Shown piece by piece: positions 1 through 9,003 of a DNA stretch of 64,000 bases. The translations under genes were made by a program, and so were the position numbers. The stretch is from Methylophilus medardicus (GTDB lineage Bacteria > Pseudomonadota > Gammaproteobacteria > Burkholderiales > Methylophilaceae): assembly GCF_006363955.1 (NCBI RefSeq), contig NZ_CP040948.1, forward strand, positions 1,674,001 through 1,738,000, written 5' to 3'. Under the pieces are notes generated by a model. The model searched no databases. It saw nothing but the letters and a program-made list of their open reading frames with translations, and was not told the DNA's origin. Numbering within the stretch: the first letter of the stretch is position 1; every line of letters starts with the position of its first letter.

Positions 1-1
1 G

Positions 2-1117
2 GTGCCGATCGTGCCTGATGAAGCACGCACGTTCGGGATGGAAGGCATGTTCCGCCAATTGGGCATTTATTCCTCCGTCGGTCAATTGTATGAGCCTCAA
101 GACTCTGACCAAGTGATGTTTTATAAAGAATCTCAAAGCGGTCAGATTTTAGAGGAAGGCATCAACGAAGCTGGCTCTTTTGCTAGCTGGCTCGCTGCCG
201 CGACGTCTTACAGCGTCACCGGCACACAAATGATCCCGTTCTATATTTACTATTCTATGTTTGGTTTCCAACGGATTGGTGACTTTGCATGGGCTGCAGG
301 TGACAGCCGCGCACGTGGCTTCTTGCTGGGCGCCACTGCAGGCCGTACCACGCTTAACGGTGAGGGTTTGCAGCACGAGGATGGCCACAGTCACTTGATG
401 TCGGCGACGATTCCAAACTGTGTATCTTATGATCCGACCTTTGCTTATGAGCTTGCCGTCATTATTCAAGAGGGCATGCGTCGCATGGTGCAGAATCAGG
501 AAGATGTGTATTACTACATCACCTTGATGAACGAAAATTACAGCCACCCCGCCATGCCAGAAGGCAGTGCCGAAGGTATCCTCAAAGGCATGTACCGCTT
601 TAGTCAATCTAAAGCTAAAGGTGCAAAAGTGCAGCTGATGGGCTCTGGGGTGATCCTGCGCGAAGTCATCGCAGCAGCTGCCCTGTTAGAGCAAGACTGG
701 GGCGTTTCTGCCGACGTCTGGAGTGTCACCAGCTTCACTGAATTACGTCGTGAGGGCATCGACGCAGAACGTCACAATCTGCTGAACCCTGAAGCCAAAC
801 CGAGACTCAGCTTTGTAGAAGCTTCACTGCAACAGGCCGAAGGCCCGGTGATCGCCTCCACAGATTACATGCGTAGTTTTGCTGATCAAATCCGTCCGTT
901 TGTCCCCAACCGCTTTGTCACCTTGGGTACGGATGGCTATGGCCGCTCAGATTCACGCGAGGCGTTACGCAGCTTCTTTGAGGTGGACCGCTATTATGTG
1001 GTGCTGGCCGCATTGAAAGCACTGGCAGACGACGGCAAACTGCCTGCTACCAAAGCCGCTGAAGCCATCAAAAAATACAATATCGACATTACTCGTGCCA
1101 ATCCGGCCACGATTTAA
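2..1117 (+). CDS. aceE: Pyruvate dehydrogenase E1 component, 3' part (truncated by window edge)
   Basis: This is the C-terminal 371 residues of the homodimeric, thiamine-diphosphate-dependent E1 of the pyruvate dehydrogenase complex, which decarboxylates pyruvate and passes the acetyl group to lipoyl-E2. The reading frame is open from the first bases, so the start lies outside the window; full-length AceE proteins are near 890 residues. Recognisable AceE stretches include the segment around GRTTLNGEGLQHEDGHSH and the C-terminal TDGYGRSD block. The stop at 1115-1117 is followed 28 bases later by aceF on the same strand, so the two are presumably co-transcribed. Nothing in the visible part looks damaged. 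Confidence 0.96.
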   Translation: MPIVPDEARTFGMEGMFRQLGIYSSVGQLYEPQDSDQVMFYKESQSGQILEEGINEAGSFASWLAAATSYSVTGTQMIPFYIYYSMFGFQRIGDFAWAAGDSRARGFLLGATAGRTTLNGEGLQHEDGHSHLMSATIPNCVSYDPTFAYELAVIIQEGMRRMVQNQEDVYYYITLMNENYSHPAMPEGSAEGILKGMYRFSQSKAKGAKVQLMGSGVILREVIAAAALLEQDWGVSADVWSVTSFTELRREGIDAERHNLLNPEAKPRLSFVEASLQQAEGPVIASTDYMRSFADQIRPFVPNRFVTLGTDGYGRSDSREALRSFFEVDRYYVVLAALKALADDGKLPATKAAEAIKKYNIDITRANPATI

Positions 1118-1145
1118 GGTCACGACATAAGGAAAGTATAGAAAT

Positions 1146-2489
1146 ATGTCTATCAAAGAAGTACTGGTGCCGGATATCGGCAACTTTGACAGCGTCGACG
1201 TGATTGAAGTACTGGTCAACGTAGGTGATACCGTGGCCAAAGAAGACTCCCTGATTACCGTGGAGTCCGATAAAGCCTCTATGGACATCCCCTCCTCGTT
1301 AGCAGGTGTGGTGAAAGAAATCCACATCAAAGTGGGCGATAACACCAAGCAAGGTGCGCTGATTTTGACGCTGGACACTGCTGCTGAAGCAGCGCCTGCC
1401 GAAAAAGTCGCGCCGCAACCGACCGCAACCCCGGTGGTCGCAACCGTGAAAGTGGATGAAAAAACGGTGGCGATTCCTGAGCCTAGCCGCCCGGTCGCCG
1501 AAGTGCCGCAAGTCGTGCAACCGCAAGCAACGCCAAACCCGGTCGCTGCCAGCAGCGTAGCGAGTAGTGGAAAACTGGCCCACGCCAGCCCATCCATTCG
1601 TAAATTTGCGCGTGAACTCGGCGTGAATTTATCCCTCGTCAAAGCCAGTGGCCCCAAGAACCGTATCTTGCAAGCAGATGTGCAAGCGTATGTGAAAGGC
1701 GAATTATCTAAGCCACGTTCTGAAAACATGGGCGTGGGCACGGGCTTAAGCACCTTGCCGATGCCGGTGATCGATTTTAGTCAGTTTGGTAGCATTGAGT
1801 CCAAGCCACTGTCACGCATCAAGAAACTATCTGGTGCCAACCTGCATCGAAACTGGGTCACTGCGCCGCACGTCACGCAATTTGATGAGGCAGACATCAC
1901 CGATTTAGAGGACTTCCGTAAGTCGATGTTGGCTGAAGCAGAAAAACGCGGCGTCAAGCTCACGCTATTAGCTTTCCTGATGAAAGCGGTGGTCAATGCG
2001 CTGCGTACTTACCCTAACTTTAATGCTTCACTCTCGCCTGAAGGCGATAGTCTGATTCTCAAGCAGTATTACAACATCGGTTTTGCCTGCGATACGCCAG
2101 ACGGTCTGGTCGTGCCGGTGGTGCGTGACGTGAATCAAAAAGATGTGATGGATATTGCTCGTGATCTGGCTGACCTCTCAGCCAAAGCCCGTGAGCGCAA
2201 ATTAAAAGTAGAAGAGATGCAAGGCGGTTGCTTTACCATCTCTAGCCTTGGTGGCATCGGTGGCACGATGTTTACGCCAATTATTAACTGCCCTGAAGTC
2301 GCTATTCTGGGCGTGTCACGCGCAGCCATGCAACCGGTCTTTAACAAAGATTCTGGGGGCTTTGATCCACGTCTCATCATGCCATTGTCGCTTTCCTACG
2401 ATCACCGCGTGATCGATGGTGCAGATGGTGCCAGATTCACCAGCCATCTGCGCGTAATGTTGAGTGATGTTAGACGGTTATTACTCTAA
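1146..2489 (+). CDS. aceF: Dihydrolipoamide acetyltransferase, PDH E2
   Basis: E2 core of pyruvate dehydrogenase (447 residues). It carries one N-terminal lipoyl domain with the lipoylation lysine at K43 in ESDKASMD, and an Ala/Pro/Val-rich hinge (about 78-142). An E3/E1-binding domain follows at about 145-184 (ASPSIRKFARELGV), then the C-terminal catalytic domain with H420 in the DHRVIDG motif. It is shorter than E. coli AceF, which has three lipoyl domains. The ATG follows an AAGGAAAG-type ribosome site 28 bases after aceE. The lipoyl domain closely resembles that at the N-terminus of the E3 encoded 6.5 kb downstream. A hairpin follows the stop. Confidence 0.96.
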   Translation: MSIKEVLVPDIGNFDSVDVIEVLVNVGDTVAKEDSLITVESDKASMDIPSSLAGVVKEIHIKVGDNTKQGALILTLDTAAEAAPAEKVAPQPTATPVVATVKVDEKTVAIPEPSRPVAEVPQVVQPQATPNPVAASSVASSGKLAHASPSIRKFARELGVNLSLVKASGPKNRILQADVQAYVKGELSKPRSENMGVGTGLSTLPMPVIDFSQFGSIESKPLSRIKKLSGANLHRNWVTAPHVTQFDEADITDLEDFRKSMLAEAEKRGVKLTLLAFLMKAVVNALRTYPNFNASLSPEGDSLILKQYYNIGFACDTPDGLVVPVVRDVNQKDVMDIARDLADLSAKARERKLKVEEMQGGCFTISSLGGIGGTMFTPIINCPEVAILGVSRAAMQPVFNKDSGGFDPRLIMPLSLSYDHRVIDGADGARFTSHLRVMLSDVRRLLL

Positions 2490-2504
2490 GCGTTTTAATA
2501 TGAC

Positions 2505-2527
2505 AAAGGGCGCGCATGGCGCCCTTT
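2505..2527 (+). terminator. Hairpin after aceF
   Basis: A perfect 9-bp stem (AAAGGGCGC, 2505-2513, pairing with 2519-2527) closes a 5-base loop 16 bases after the aceF stop. The following sequence is only weakly T-rich (ATCATTTG), so termination may be incomplete. It lies between convergent genes and supports the view that the aceE-aceF transcript ends here and does not run on to lpdA. Confidence 0.6.
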
Positions 2528-2542
2528 ATCATTTGTTTATCA

Positions 2543-2944
2543 CTATTTCACCCGCATAAAATCGCCGTGCGCGATTAATGGCTTATCCACTATTGGCCAT
2601 TGATACAGGTAAATCCAGACTGGATTGAACACCACGCCATCAAGGCTATGAACAGTCGCATGTACCCGTTGATAGGCGGTGGGCTGGCGATGCTGTGGGC
2701 CACATTCCTCATAATCATCCAACACAGACAATACAGTTTCAGCATTATTTAGGCGAACAATCTCGCCATACACGCGGTGTTCAGGGCAGCTGGAAGTGAT
2801 AGCACCGGGGTAATCGCTGATCGCATACAAATAGCCCTGAAACCAGCCTGCCGCAAGGTATTCAGACTGCTTAGCCAGATACGCAGCCATGGCATTCGTA
2901 TTGCCTTGACGCAAAGTGCCGTAAACGAACAATAGATCTATCAT
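2543..2944 (-). CDS. Gamma-glutamylcyclotransferase-like (AIG2/GGCT fold) protein
   Basis: A 133-residue protein of the GGCT/AIG2 family. The N-terminus has the diagnostic FVYGTLRQG substrate-binding loop (Y8-G9-T10-L11), and an acidic pair follows in LDDYEE (E79/E80) near the expected catalytic glutamate. Members act as gamma-glutamyl cyclotransferases or gamma-glutamylamine cyclotransferases, but the substrate cannot be read from sequence. The start lies 5 bases beyond the stop of the radical SAM gene, so it is probably translated from the same leftward transcript. Length fits small bacterial members. No membrane segment or signal peptide is seen. Confidence 0.75.
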   Translation of the reverse strand: MIDLLFVYGTLRQGNTNAMAAYLAKQSEYLAAGWFQGYLYAISDYPGAITSSCPEHRVYGEIVRLNNAETVLSVLDDYEECGPQHRQPTAYQRVHATVHSLDGVVFNPVWIYLYQWPIVDKPLIAHGDFMRVK

Positions 2945-2949
2945 AAAGG

Positions 2950-4089
2950 TTAAAACAAGGGCAGTTGACGGTCTTTAGCGGCTGGTAGCCATGCCGCAGG
3001 CACTTTAAATAAATCAGTTCGAAATGCCATGCGTTCACCCGTCATGCCTAACTTATGACGATGTATTTTAAAACGGTTCGCCATCAGATCGGCAAACACG
3101 CCCTCCCCACGCATGCGCTGACCAAACTCGCTTTGATTGGACTTACCGCCTCGACTTTGCTTAATAAGACTCATCACATGGTTAGCTTTGAGCGGAAAAT
3201 GCTGCTGCAACCAAGCCTCGAATAAGTCGCCGAGCTCATGCGGCAATCGTAGCAACACATAGCCAGCATACCGTGCACCAGCGTCACTAGCCATGCCAAG
3301 AATCCTTTCCATGTCACCATCGGTCAATGCCGGGATGACCGGTGCCAGCATCACACCAGTCGGGATACCCGCCGCAGTTAACCGACGTATGGTCTCAAAA
3401 CGCCGTTCCGGTGCGGCTGCACGCGGCTCTAAACGGCGAGCGATTTGCCTGTCGAGCGTGGTGATACTGAGATAAATAGTCGCAAGGTCTTTGGCTGCCA
3501 TCGGTGCAATCAGGTCAATGTCGCGCTCAACCAGCGACGACTTGGTCACCAAACTGAAGGGATGATTCGCTTCACTGAGTACCTCGATGATTTGACGTGT
3601 CAGTTGATAGTCACGCTCAATGGGTTGGTAGCTATCGGTGTTCATGCCCAGAGCGATCGGTGCACATTGATATCGCGCATGCGACAGCGCCTGTTTAAGC
3701 AAATCAACCGCATTGGTTTTCATGAATAAGCGCGATTCGAAATCAAGCCCGGGCGACAGCCCTAAAAAGGCATGGGTGGGCCGCGCATAGCAATATATAC
3801 AACCATGCTCACAGCCACGGTAATGATTCAACGTGCGATCGAAAGGTAAATCGGGAGATTGAATATAATTGATGATGCTGCGCGCAGTATCGTGCATGAC
3901 CTCGGTGCGCAAGGTCGGCGCCTGCGCATCAAGACTGCCCCAGCCATCATCCATCGCTTCACGAGTGTGCGGATCAAAACGGCTCACTTGGTTAGTGTGC
4001 GCCGCGCGTCCTTTGTAGACCAACGGCTTTTCCACCGACTCGGGTGGAAAAGCGCTAGCGCCTATTTGCGTTCGGAGATCCATTGACAT
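2950..4089 (-). CDS. PA0069-like radical SAM protein (SplB-related)
   Basis: A 379-residue radical SAM protein. The cluster-binding motif CEHGCIYC (C93, C97, C100) has the C-x3-C-x2-C spacing and is followed by YARPTH, as in the SplB-related PA0069 family. Its reaction is unknown; relatives include spore photoproduct lyase, so a nucleic-acid repair role is conceivable but not shown. The frame stays open upstream to 4251 inside the neighbouring gene. I chose the ATG at 4089 because a GGAG lies 9 bases before it and the family N-terminus fits; an ATG at 4083 is the alternative. The start overlaps the end of the glucan synthase gene by 28 bases, suggesting translational coupling. Confidence 0.8.
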   Translation of the reverse strand: MSMDLRTQIGASAFPPESVEKPLVYKGRAAHTNQVSRFDPHTREAMDDGWGSLDAQAPTLRTEVMHDTARSIINYIQSPDLPFDRTLNHYRGCEHGCIYCYARPTHAFLGLSPGLDFESRLFMKTNAVDLLKQALSHARYQCAPIALGMNTDSYQPIERDYQLTRQIIEVLSEANHPFSLVTKSSLVERDIDLIAPMAAKDLATIYLSITTLDRQIARRLEPRAAAPERRFETIRRLTAAGIPTGVMLAPVIPALTDGDMERILGMASDAGARYAGYVLLRLPHELGDLFEAWLQQHFPLKANHVMSLIKQSRGGKSNQSEFGQRMRGEGVFADLMANRFKIHRHKLGMTGERMAFRTDLFKVPAAWLPAAKDRQLPLF

Positions 4090-6623
4090 GCCAGCGCACT
4101 CCAATACGGTAGCGACTGTAAGGCCAACATGGAGACCCATAACTGCGCATCCAGATTGCTGAATCCACGGGCATAGAGCATGGCCACGGCTGCCAAAATC
4201 AATGACACCAAAATAAACAATTCTTCTTTGATCGGATCGATCAGTTGCCAATTGCTCAATTTGGACTTAGTTTTGTTGGTCACGACAAACACACCCGCTT
4301 TGTGGGTCAGGCCATTAATAATGCCTTTGGCAATCGCATGGGATAAGCCTAAGCTTGCGAGTGAGGCACCAAAAATGTCCGTCCAGCTGCAATGCATCGT
4401 TTTGCGGTACAACACAGGCCCCAAAATAGCCTTGATCGCAAGAAAGCAGAGAATCGGGACAATCATTACTACCACTGGCAAACTAAAGTATTTGGGAAAA
4501 GCCAGCATCGCAATCGTCCAGCCGATGGAGCCAATGGTAAAAATCAGCTGCAAGGCCTCTCCAAACCAACCAAACCAGCCAGTCAAAAAGTGATAACGTT
4601 GGCTAAAGTTAAGCGAGGATTTGCCCAGCAGTTTAGGCATATGGTGTTTTAAAATCTGCATGGCGCCAAACGCCCAACGATTGCGTTGAGATTTCAAGGC
4701 TTTAAAGTTTGCTGGGGTTAAGCCACGACCAAAAGTGTCATCGATGTAGCGCAACTCTAGATTTTGTTCGAGCAAGCGCAAACCCAACTCAGTATCTTCA
4801 CAAATACACCACTCAGACCAGCCGCCCAGGCTTTGTAAGGCTTCACGGCGGATCAAGGTCATGGTGCCATGCTGAATTAAAGCATTCCGCTCATGGCGGT
4901 GATGCATGCCAATCCGAAAAAATCCCTCAAACTCCCAGTTACACATCCGTTGGAAAAAGTGATTCTCCCACTCGCGATGGGCTTGTGGTGCCTGCACTAC
5001 AGCCACTTGAGACTCTTGGAAGTGTGGGACCAGATCAGACAACCAATCGTCGGTCACCACATAGTCGGCGTCGACCACCCCGACCACTTGTGCGTCAGGA
5101 TGTGTTTTGTCGAGTGCGAAATTAAGCGCACCTGCTTTAAACCCCGGCCAAGAAGGGAGATGATAAAAATGAAAGTGATCCGGCATATTGGCCATGTAGG
5201 CTTCAAGCGGTTTCCATTTCGCTTCATCTTTGGTGTTGTTATCCACCACAATCACTTCGTAGCGCGTGTATTTAAGTTGACGCAGACTATCAATCGTCGC
5301 AATGACCATCTCTGGTGGCTCGTTGTAGCAGGCTAAATGAATCGAGACAAACAGTTCTTGATCTGCTGGCAATGGCTGTGCACGTTTGAACAGCCTACGC
5401 CAATAGGGTTTGAACATGACTTCACTAAATTCAGCCGCATAAATCATGAGCACCATGGAGGTGAGTGCAATGCCTAAAATCAGGCCAATCAGCACGACAA
5501 AATCACGCAAGGTATAGTAGTAGTCGCCGGGCAAGTTCCAAGCAATGGTCAAGGTGGTAATACAGGCCTGGAACAACACCGCCATCGACAGCACGCCGCC
5601 GATGCCCCAATGTTTAAACCGCCAAGCAATTAACATCAGTGGAATAAAGGCCAACAAGCTCGACCAAGTCGCCTTGGCAATCCAGCGTGTGTTTGGCGGC
5701 ACGGCGCCTTGCAAGGAGTATTTCTGATGTCGATCTGCGTTATACATCCCCCAATAAGCTCCTGCCCAACCCTCAAGTGCCACTTTCCACGGTTGATCAA
5801 ACGCTTCCATCAGGTAAAAATCGAGGTCTTCAATCGAGTTGCGTGCCAAGAACTCGCGAATAAAGCGCGCTTGGTTCACTTCACTCGCCACGGAGCCGCC
5901 AATGGCAGGCCCCCGGCTCGGCCAACCCACCTCGGTAATCACGATTTTTTTACGTGGATAGGCCTGCATGAGCTGGTTGTAGCGCTCAATGGTGTATTGC
6001 ACAGCTTTTTCTACTGGCACGCCTTCGTGGTAAGGCAACAGATGTACCGCAATGTAATCCACGTGCTTCACTAACTCGGGATGCTTGAGCCAAACATGCC
6101 ATGGTTCAGCGGTGGAGACTGGCACAGTGCTATGCTCTCGAACAAAATCAAGGTAGCCCATGAGCGCCTGCACAGGCAGATCATTCCGCAGCAGCGCTTC
6201 ATTGCCGACAATCACACGGTCGATGTTGTTATAGTTTTCTAACTTTTCGAGCAGCGCTGAAATTTCACGAGTATTTTTTTGGTTATCAGTATCAATCCAG
6301 GCGCCCGCAATCACGTTCATGTTCCGTCTGGCGGCCAACGGCACCACTTCATTTAAATCCAGTGATGAATACATGCGGATGTGACCAGTATGCTTGTGCA
6401 TCAAGTCCAAATCCTGTGCCAACTCGGCAGTGCTTGGATGCTGCCCTTCAAGCGGACTTTGGTTGCCACGGTAACCCGAGTATGCAAACCCATTCACGGC
6501 CGGTTTCACATTGATCAATGGCAACGCACGGTTAGCCAAAGCCCACAGCCCAAAATGCAGCGCTGAAAACAAAATAGCAAAGGCCAAACCGGGCGCCAAT
6601 TTTTTAAACCAAGAAACGATCAC
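4062..6623 (-). CDS. ndvB: NdvB-like GH17-GT2 membrane glucan synthase
   Basis: An 853-residue membrane enzyme resembling Pseudomonas aeruginosa NdvB (PA1163), which makes beta-1,3-glucans of the periplasm. After an N-terminal membrane segment (about 10-35) comes a GH17-like domain with both catalytic glutamates in place (VGNEALLR, E142; ITEVGWPS, E231). Membrane helices follow (about 320-400), then a cytoplasmic GT2 domain with DAD (518-520), ED (609-610) and QRNRW (646-650), the triad of processive synthases. C-terminal helices complete the channel. The start codon is GTG and no nearby ATG exists. It lies 53 bases downstream of a second GH17-type membrane gene, so both probably build and remodel a branched or cyclic beta-glucan. 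The symbol is given by family resemblance. Confidence 0.85.
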   Translation of the reverse strand: MIVSWFKKLAPGLAFAILFSALHFGLWALANRALPLINVKPAVNGFAYSGYRGNQSPLEGQHPSTAELAQDLDLMHKHTGHIRMYSSLDLNEVVPLAARRNMNVIAGAWIDTDNQKNTREISALLEKLENYNNIDRVIVGNEALLRNDLPVQALMGYLDFVREHSTVPVSTAEPWHVWLKHPELVKHVDYIAVHLLPYHEGVPVEKAVQYTIERYNQLMQAYPRKKIVITEVGWPSRGPAIGGSVASEVNQARFIREFLARNSIEDLDFYLMEAFDQPWKVALEGWAGAYWGMYNADRHQKYSLQGAVPPNTRWIAKATWSSLLAFIPLMLIAWRFKHWGIGGVLSMAVLFQACITTLTIAWNLPGDYYYTLRDFVVLIGLILGIALTSMVLMIYAAEFSEVMFKPYWRRLFKRAQPLPADQELFVSIHLACYNEPPEMVIATIDSLRQLKYTRYEVIVVDNNTKDEAKWKPLEAYMANMPDHFHFYHLPSWPGFKAGALNFALDKTHPDAQVVGVVDADYVVTDDWLSDLVPHFQESQVAVVQAPQAHREWENHFFQRMCNWEFEGFFRIGMHHRHERNALIQHGTMTLIRREALQSLGGWSEWCICEDTELGLRLLEQNLELRYIDDTFGRGLTPANFKALKSQRNRWAFGAMQILKHHMPKLLGKSSLNFSQRYHFLTGWFGWFGEALQLIFTIGSIGWTIAMLAFPKYFSLPVVVMIVPILCFLAIKAILGPVLYRKTMHCSWTDIFGASLASLGLSHAIAKGIINGLTHKAGVFVVTNKTKSKLSNWQLIDPIKEELFILVSLILAAVAMLYARGFSNLDAQLWVSMLALQSLPYWSALACQWISERK

Positions 6624-6676
6624 TTCTCACTCTTTCCATCATGTTATGACGTGTTATTTAAATGTATAGATGGCGA

Positions 6677-8230
6677 CTACGCTAACTGCAAACTTCTGGC
6701 GGGCAGCACAAACAAAGCCAAGCCACAAATCGCCGTCCAATACCAAGCGATAAAATTGCCGGGCTCCAGCATGGCGGCAGCCACCGACATATTGGCGGCC
6801 ATCACCAGCAATACCGCCATCCACCAAACACTAGTTTGACGCATCGCAGACTGCGCGCCACTCGACAGGCGACCCATTAGTAGCGTGATCACCATGGCGC
6901 CAAGTGGCAAACTGACTAAGATCAGTGGAAAATTTAAATAGCGGCCATTGATCGCCAACCCTGCACTAGTGATGAGCAAGGCCACGGCCAGCAATTGCAG
7001 CAAGGATTGTTCTACGCAGGCTTTCGCCGCTAAGCCCAGCCATTGCCGCAATTGGAGGATCAATAAGCCCCAACCTAACACCGCCAGCCCACCCAGCATC
7101 GCCAGCTCTCCAGCATGCCGGGCTGCTTGTCTCACATATTCGAGTTGCAGATACCCATGCAAGCCCAGCAACATGCCCGTCAAGGCCAGGGTGATGATGT
7201 GGCTGGCAGCATACCTCTGATAGCGGCCCCAGCCAGCAGCGACCAGCGCCAAACCCAGGGCTAACAAATAGGGCTTTAAGCCGTCTGCACGCTCAGCCAT
7301 CGCGCCTTGCAGCGGAAACTTTGGTTGCAAATCAACATCGAGCACCCCCCAGTAACCGCCTACGGTGCCTTCTAATTCTCTTTTCCATGGCTGATCGACT
7401 GCTTCAATCACATTATATTGCCAATGATTAACATGTGCCGCTTGCAAAAACTCACGCATATAACGCGCCTGATTGAGCGCACTTGGCTTAGACCAAAAGC
7501 GCTGACGCCCTTGCGACGGCCAGCCGGTTTCACCAATTAAGATCGGTTTTTTAAAGACCGTGCCTACATAGCCCATGACCGATGCAGTGTGCGCAACCGC
7601 TTGTTCAATCGCCACGGGCTTGTCTTCCCAATAAGGCAAAATATGTACGGTGACAAAATCGACATCTTGTTCAAGGGTGGGATGTTTGATCCAGTACTCC
7701 CACACATCCGCATAGGTCACCGGCGCTTTGGTGTTTGCTTTGGCCCATTGCAGATAGCCCCGTAATTTAGGTTCAGATTGTTCCCCACGCAACAATACCT
7801 CGTTACCTACGACGAGGCCACGTACCGTGTCTGGGTATTGGTTGGCCTGTTGCACCGCCAGTTGCAACTCGGATTGATTCAGCGCATCGACCCAACCGAT
7901 CCATACCCCTAAAATCACTTTCATCCCTAATTTTTGCGCTGCTTTTGGCACGTAATCCAAGCCTTGGCCCACCGAATAGGTGCGTACGCAACGCGTCACT
8001 TTTGACAGTGCCTGTAAATCTTGTTCGATTTGAAGCGGATCGACAAAACTATCTTTAATGGTGGGATTCATGCCGGGTTTGTAATACGGGGCATAGGAAA
8101 CGCATTGCAGAGGTAGGGCCTCGGGCGCCACCTCGACCAAGGCTTGGGGTTGCTGCAGCCGCCAGACATAAAAGACCGTACCCATCACAAACAAGGCCAG
8201 CCAAACGATCGGGGAAATTCGAGATAACAT
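6677..8230 (-). CDS. GH17-type membrane-anchored glucan synthase/transglucosylase
   Basis: About 517 residues: one N-terminal membrane segment, a periplasmic GH17-like domain with both expected glutamates (VGNEVLLRGE and IGETGWPSQG), then a C-terminal region of about six or seven hydrophobic helices. Proteins of this layout are usually named beta-(1,6)-glucan synthases and resemble the NdvC-type partner of beta-1,3-glucan synthesis; transglucosylation rather than hydrolysis is the likely activity, but this is inference. It precedes the NdvB-like gene on the same strand by 53 bases. The start is uncertain: the ATG at 8230 lacks a good ribosome site, while a GTG at 8248 or a TTG at 8239 lies just after TTAGGG. 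Confidence 0.78.
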   Translation of the reverse strand: MLSRISPIVWLALFVMGTVFYVWRLQQPQALVEVAPEALPLQCVSYAPYYKPGMNPTIKDSFVDPLQIEQDLQALSKVTRCVRTYSVGQGLDYVPKAAQKLGMKVILGVWIGWVDALNQSELQLAVQQANQYPDTVRGLVVGNEVLLRGEQSEPKLRGYLQWAKANTKAPVTYADVWEYWIKHPTLEQDVDFVTVHILPYWEDKPVAIEQAVAHTASVMGYVGTVFKKPILIGETGWPSQGRQRFWSKPSALNQARYMREFLQAAHVNHWQYNVIEAVDQPWKRELEGTVGGYWGVLDVDLQPKFPLQGAMAERADGLKPYLLALGLALVAAGWGRYQRYAASHIITLALTGMLLGLHGYLQLEYVRQAARHAGELAMLGGLAVLGWGLLILQLRQWLGLAAKACVEQSLLQLLAVALLITSAGLAINGRYLNFPLILVSLPLGAMVITLLMGRLSSGAQSAMRQTSVWWMAVLLVMAANMSVAAAMLEPGNFIAWYWTAICGLALFVLPARSLQLA

Positions 8231-8459
8231 ACGCTGCAATATAATCACCCTAAATTGGAATTCCTTTACAAAACAACTGATATTCTCTCATAAATCACTC
8301 TCGCTTGCGCCGCGCATTTACGCGCATCACTGGACAAATAATCCAAAAGAGTCTTGGTAAATTGCGCAATTGGTCTTATGATGAAATGTATTCAAAAGTG
8401 CGGCTAAAAACCTCCGCTTTTTAACATTTTCACGCCAAAATAATCATCTCAGAAGTCAT

Positions 8460-8930
8460 ATGAACGTTAAATCCTGCTTGACCACAATGGTATTCATTTC
8501 CTCTTTCTCTGCGTCGGCTTTGGCTGCGCCCGTCGCTGCGCTCGACTACACCGGCGAATATATCTGCAAAGGCAACAACGTCACGGTGGGTGATTACGAA
8601 GTCACCATTTATCTAAAAAAGAATCGCCGTAACAGCACTTCGCAAGTCTCCGTCTATGATCTTGCGACACACACCGAAAATAAACAAAGCTATACCGGAC
8701 AGGCAATTACTCGCGGCAAACAATTAGCGATGACCTTTAAATTGTCTGATGCCAAATATGCTGAGTTTTCAACCGGCATGGGCCAATTCACCAAAGTAGG
8801 CAAAACCGGTTGGTCATTCAAAAATGATTATTACGAACCTGACGACACCGGCGGCAATTACGGCCATGAAACTTGCACGATGAAGCCTATGGCCAGCCGT
8901 CCAGCAGGCAGCGCAGCGACCAATCGTTAA
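8460..8930 (+). CDS. Secreted protein of unknown function
   Basis: I do not recognise this 156-residue protein. It opens with a plausible signal peptide (basic start, hydrophobic core, SALAAPVAALD region with a cleavage site near AxA). The mature part is polar, with alternating hydrophobic residues that suggest a small beta-rich domain. It has two cysteines that could form a disulphide, one near residue 37 (YICKG) and one near residue 141 (ETCTM). The N-terminal part (DYTGEYICKGNN) looks like a lipocalin- or copper-chaperone-sized barrel start, but this is a guess. It stands alone between the divergent glucan genes and lpdA, 73 bases before lpdA on the same strand. Confidence 0.7.
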   Translation: MNVKSCLTTMVFISSFSASALAAPVAALDYTGEYICKGNNVTVGDYEVTIYLKKNRRNSTSQVSVYDLATHTENKQSYTGQAITRGKQLAMTFKLSDAKYAEFSTGMGQFTKVGKTGWSFKNDYYEPDDTGGNYGHETCTMKPMASRPAGSAATNR

Positions 8931-9003
8931 GATGGTTTAGTGCCAAAGTGCACCTGTTCTTTTGGTGATAAAATAGCAAAACTATTCGGAATATAAGGTT
9001 TTC

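Noticed and set aside
965-1753. Long antisense reading frame (262 codons) across the aceE-aceF junction
   Set aside because: It lies opposite two certain genes, is Thr/Ser/Ala-rich as expected from the antisense of Ala/Pro/Val-rich hinge DNA, and shows no domain or ribosome site.
4084-4251. N-terminal extension of the radical SAM protein up to 4251
   Set aside because: It would overlap the glucan synthase C-terminus by nearly 190 bases, has no family similarity, and a well-spaced ribosome site supports the ATG at 4089.
4062-8248. GH17 proteins as secreted laminarinases degrading external glucan
   Set aside because: Both are membrane-integrated, one carries a complete GT2 synthase module, and neither has a cleavable secretion signal; synthesis or transglucosylation fits better.
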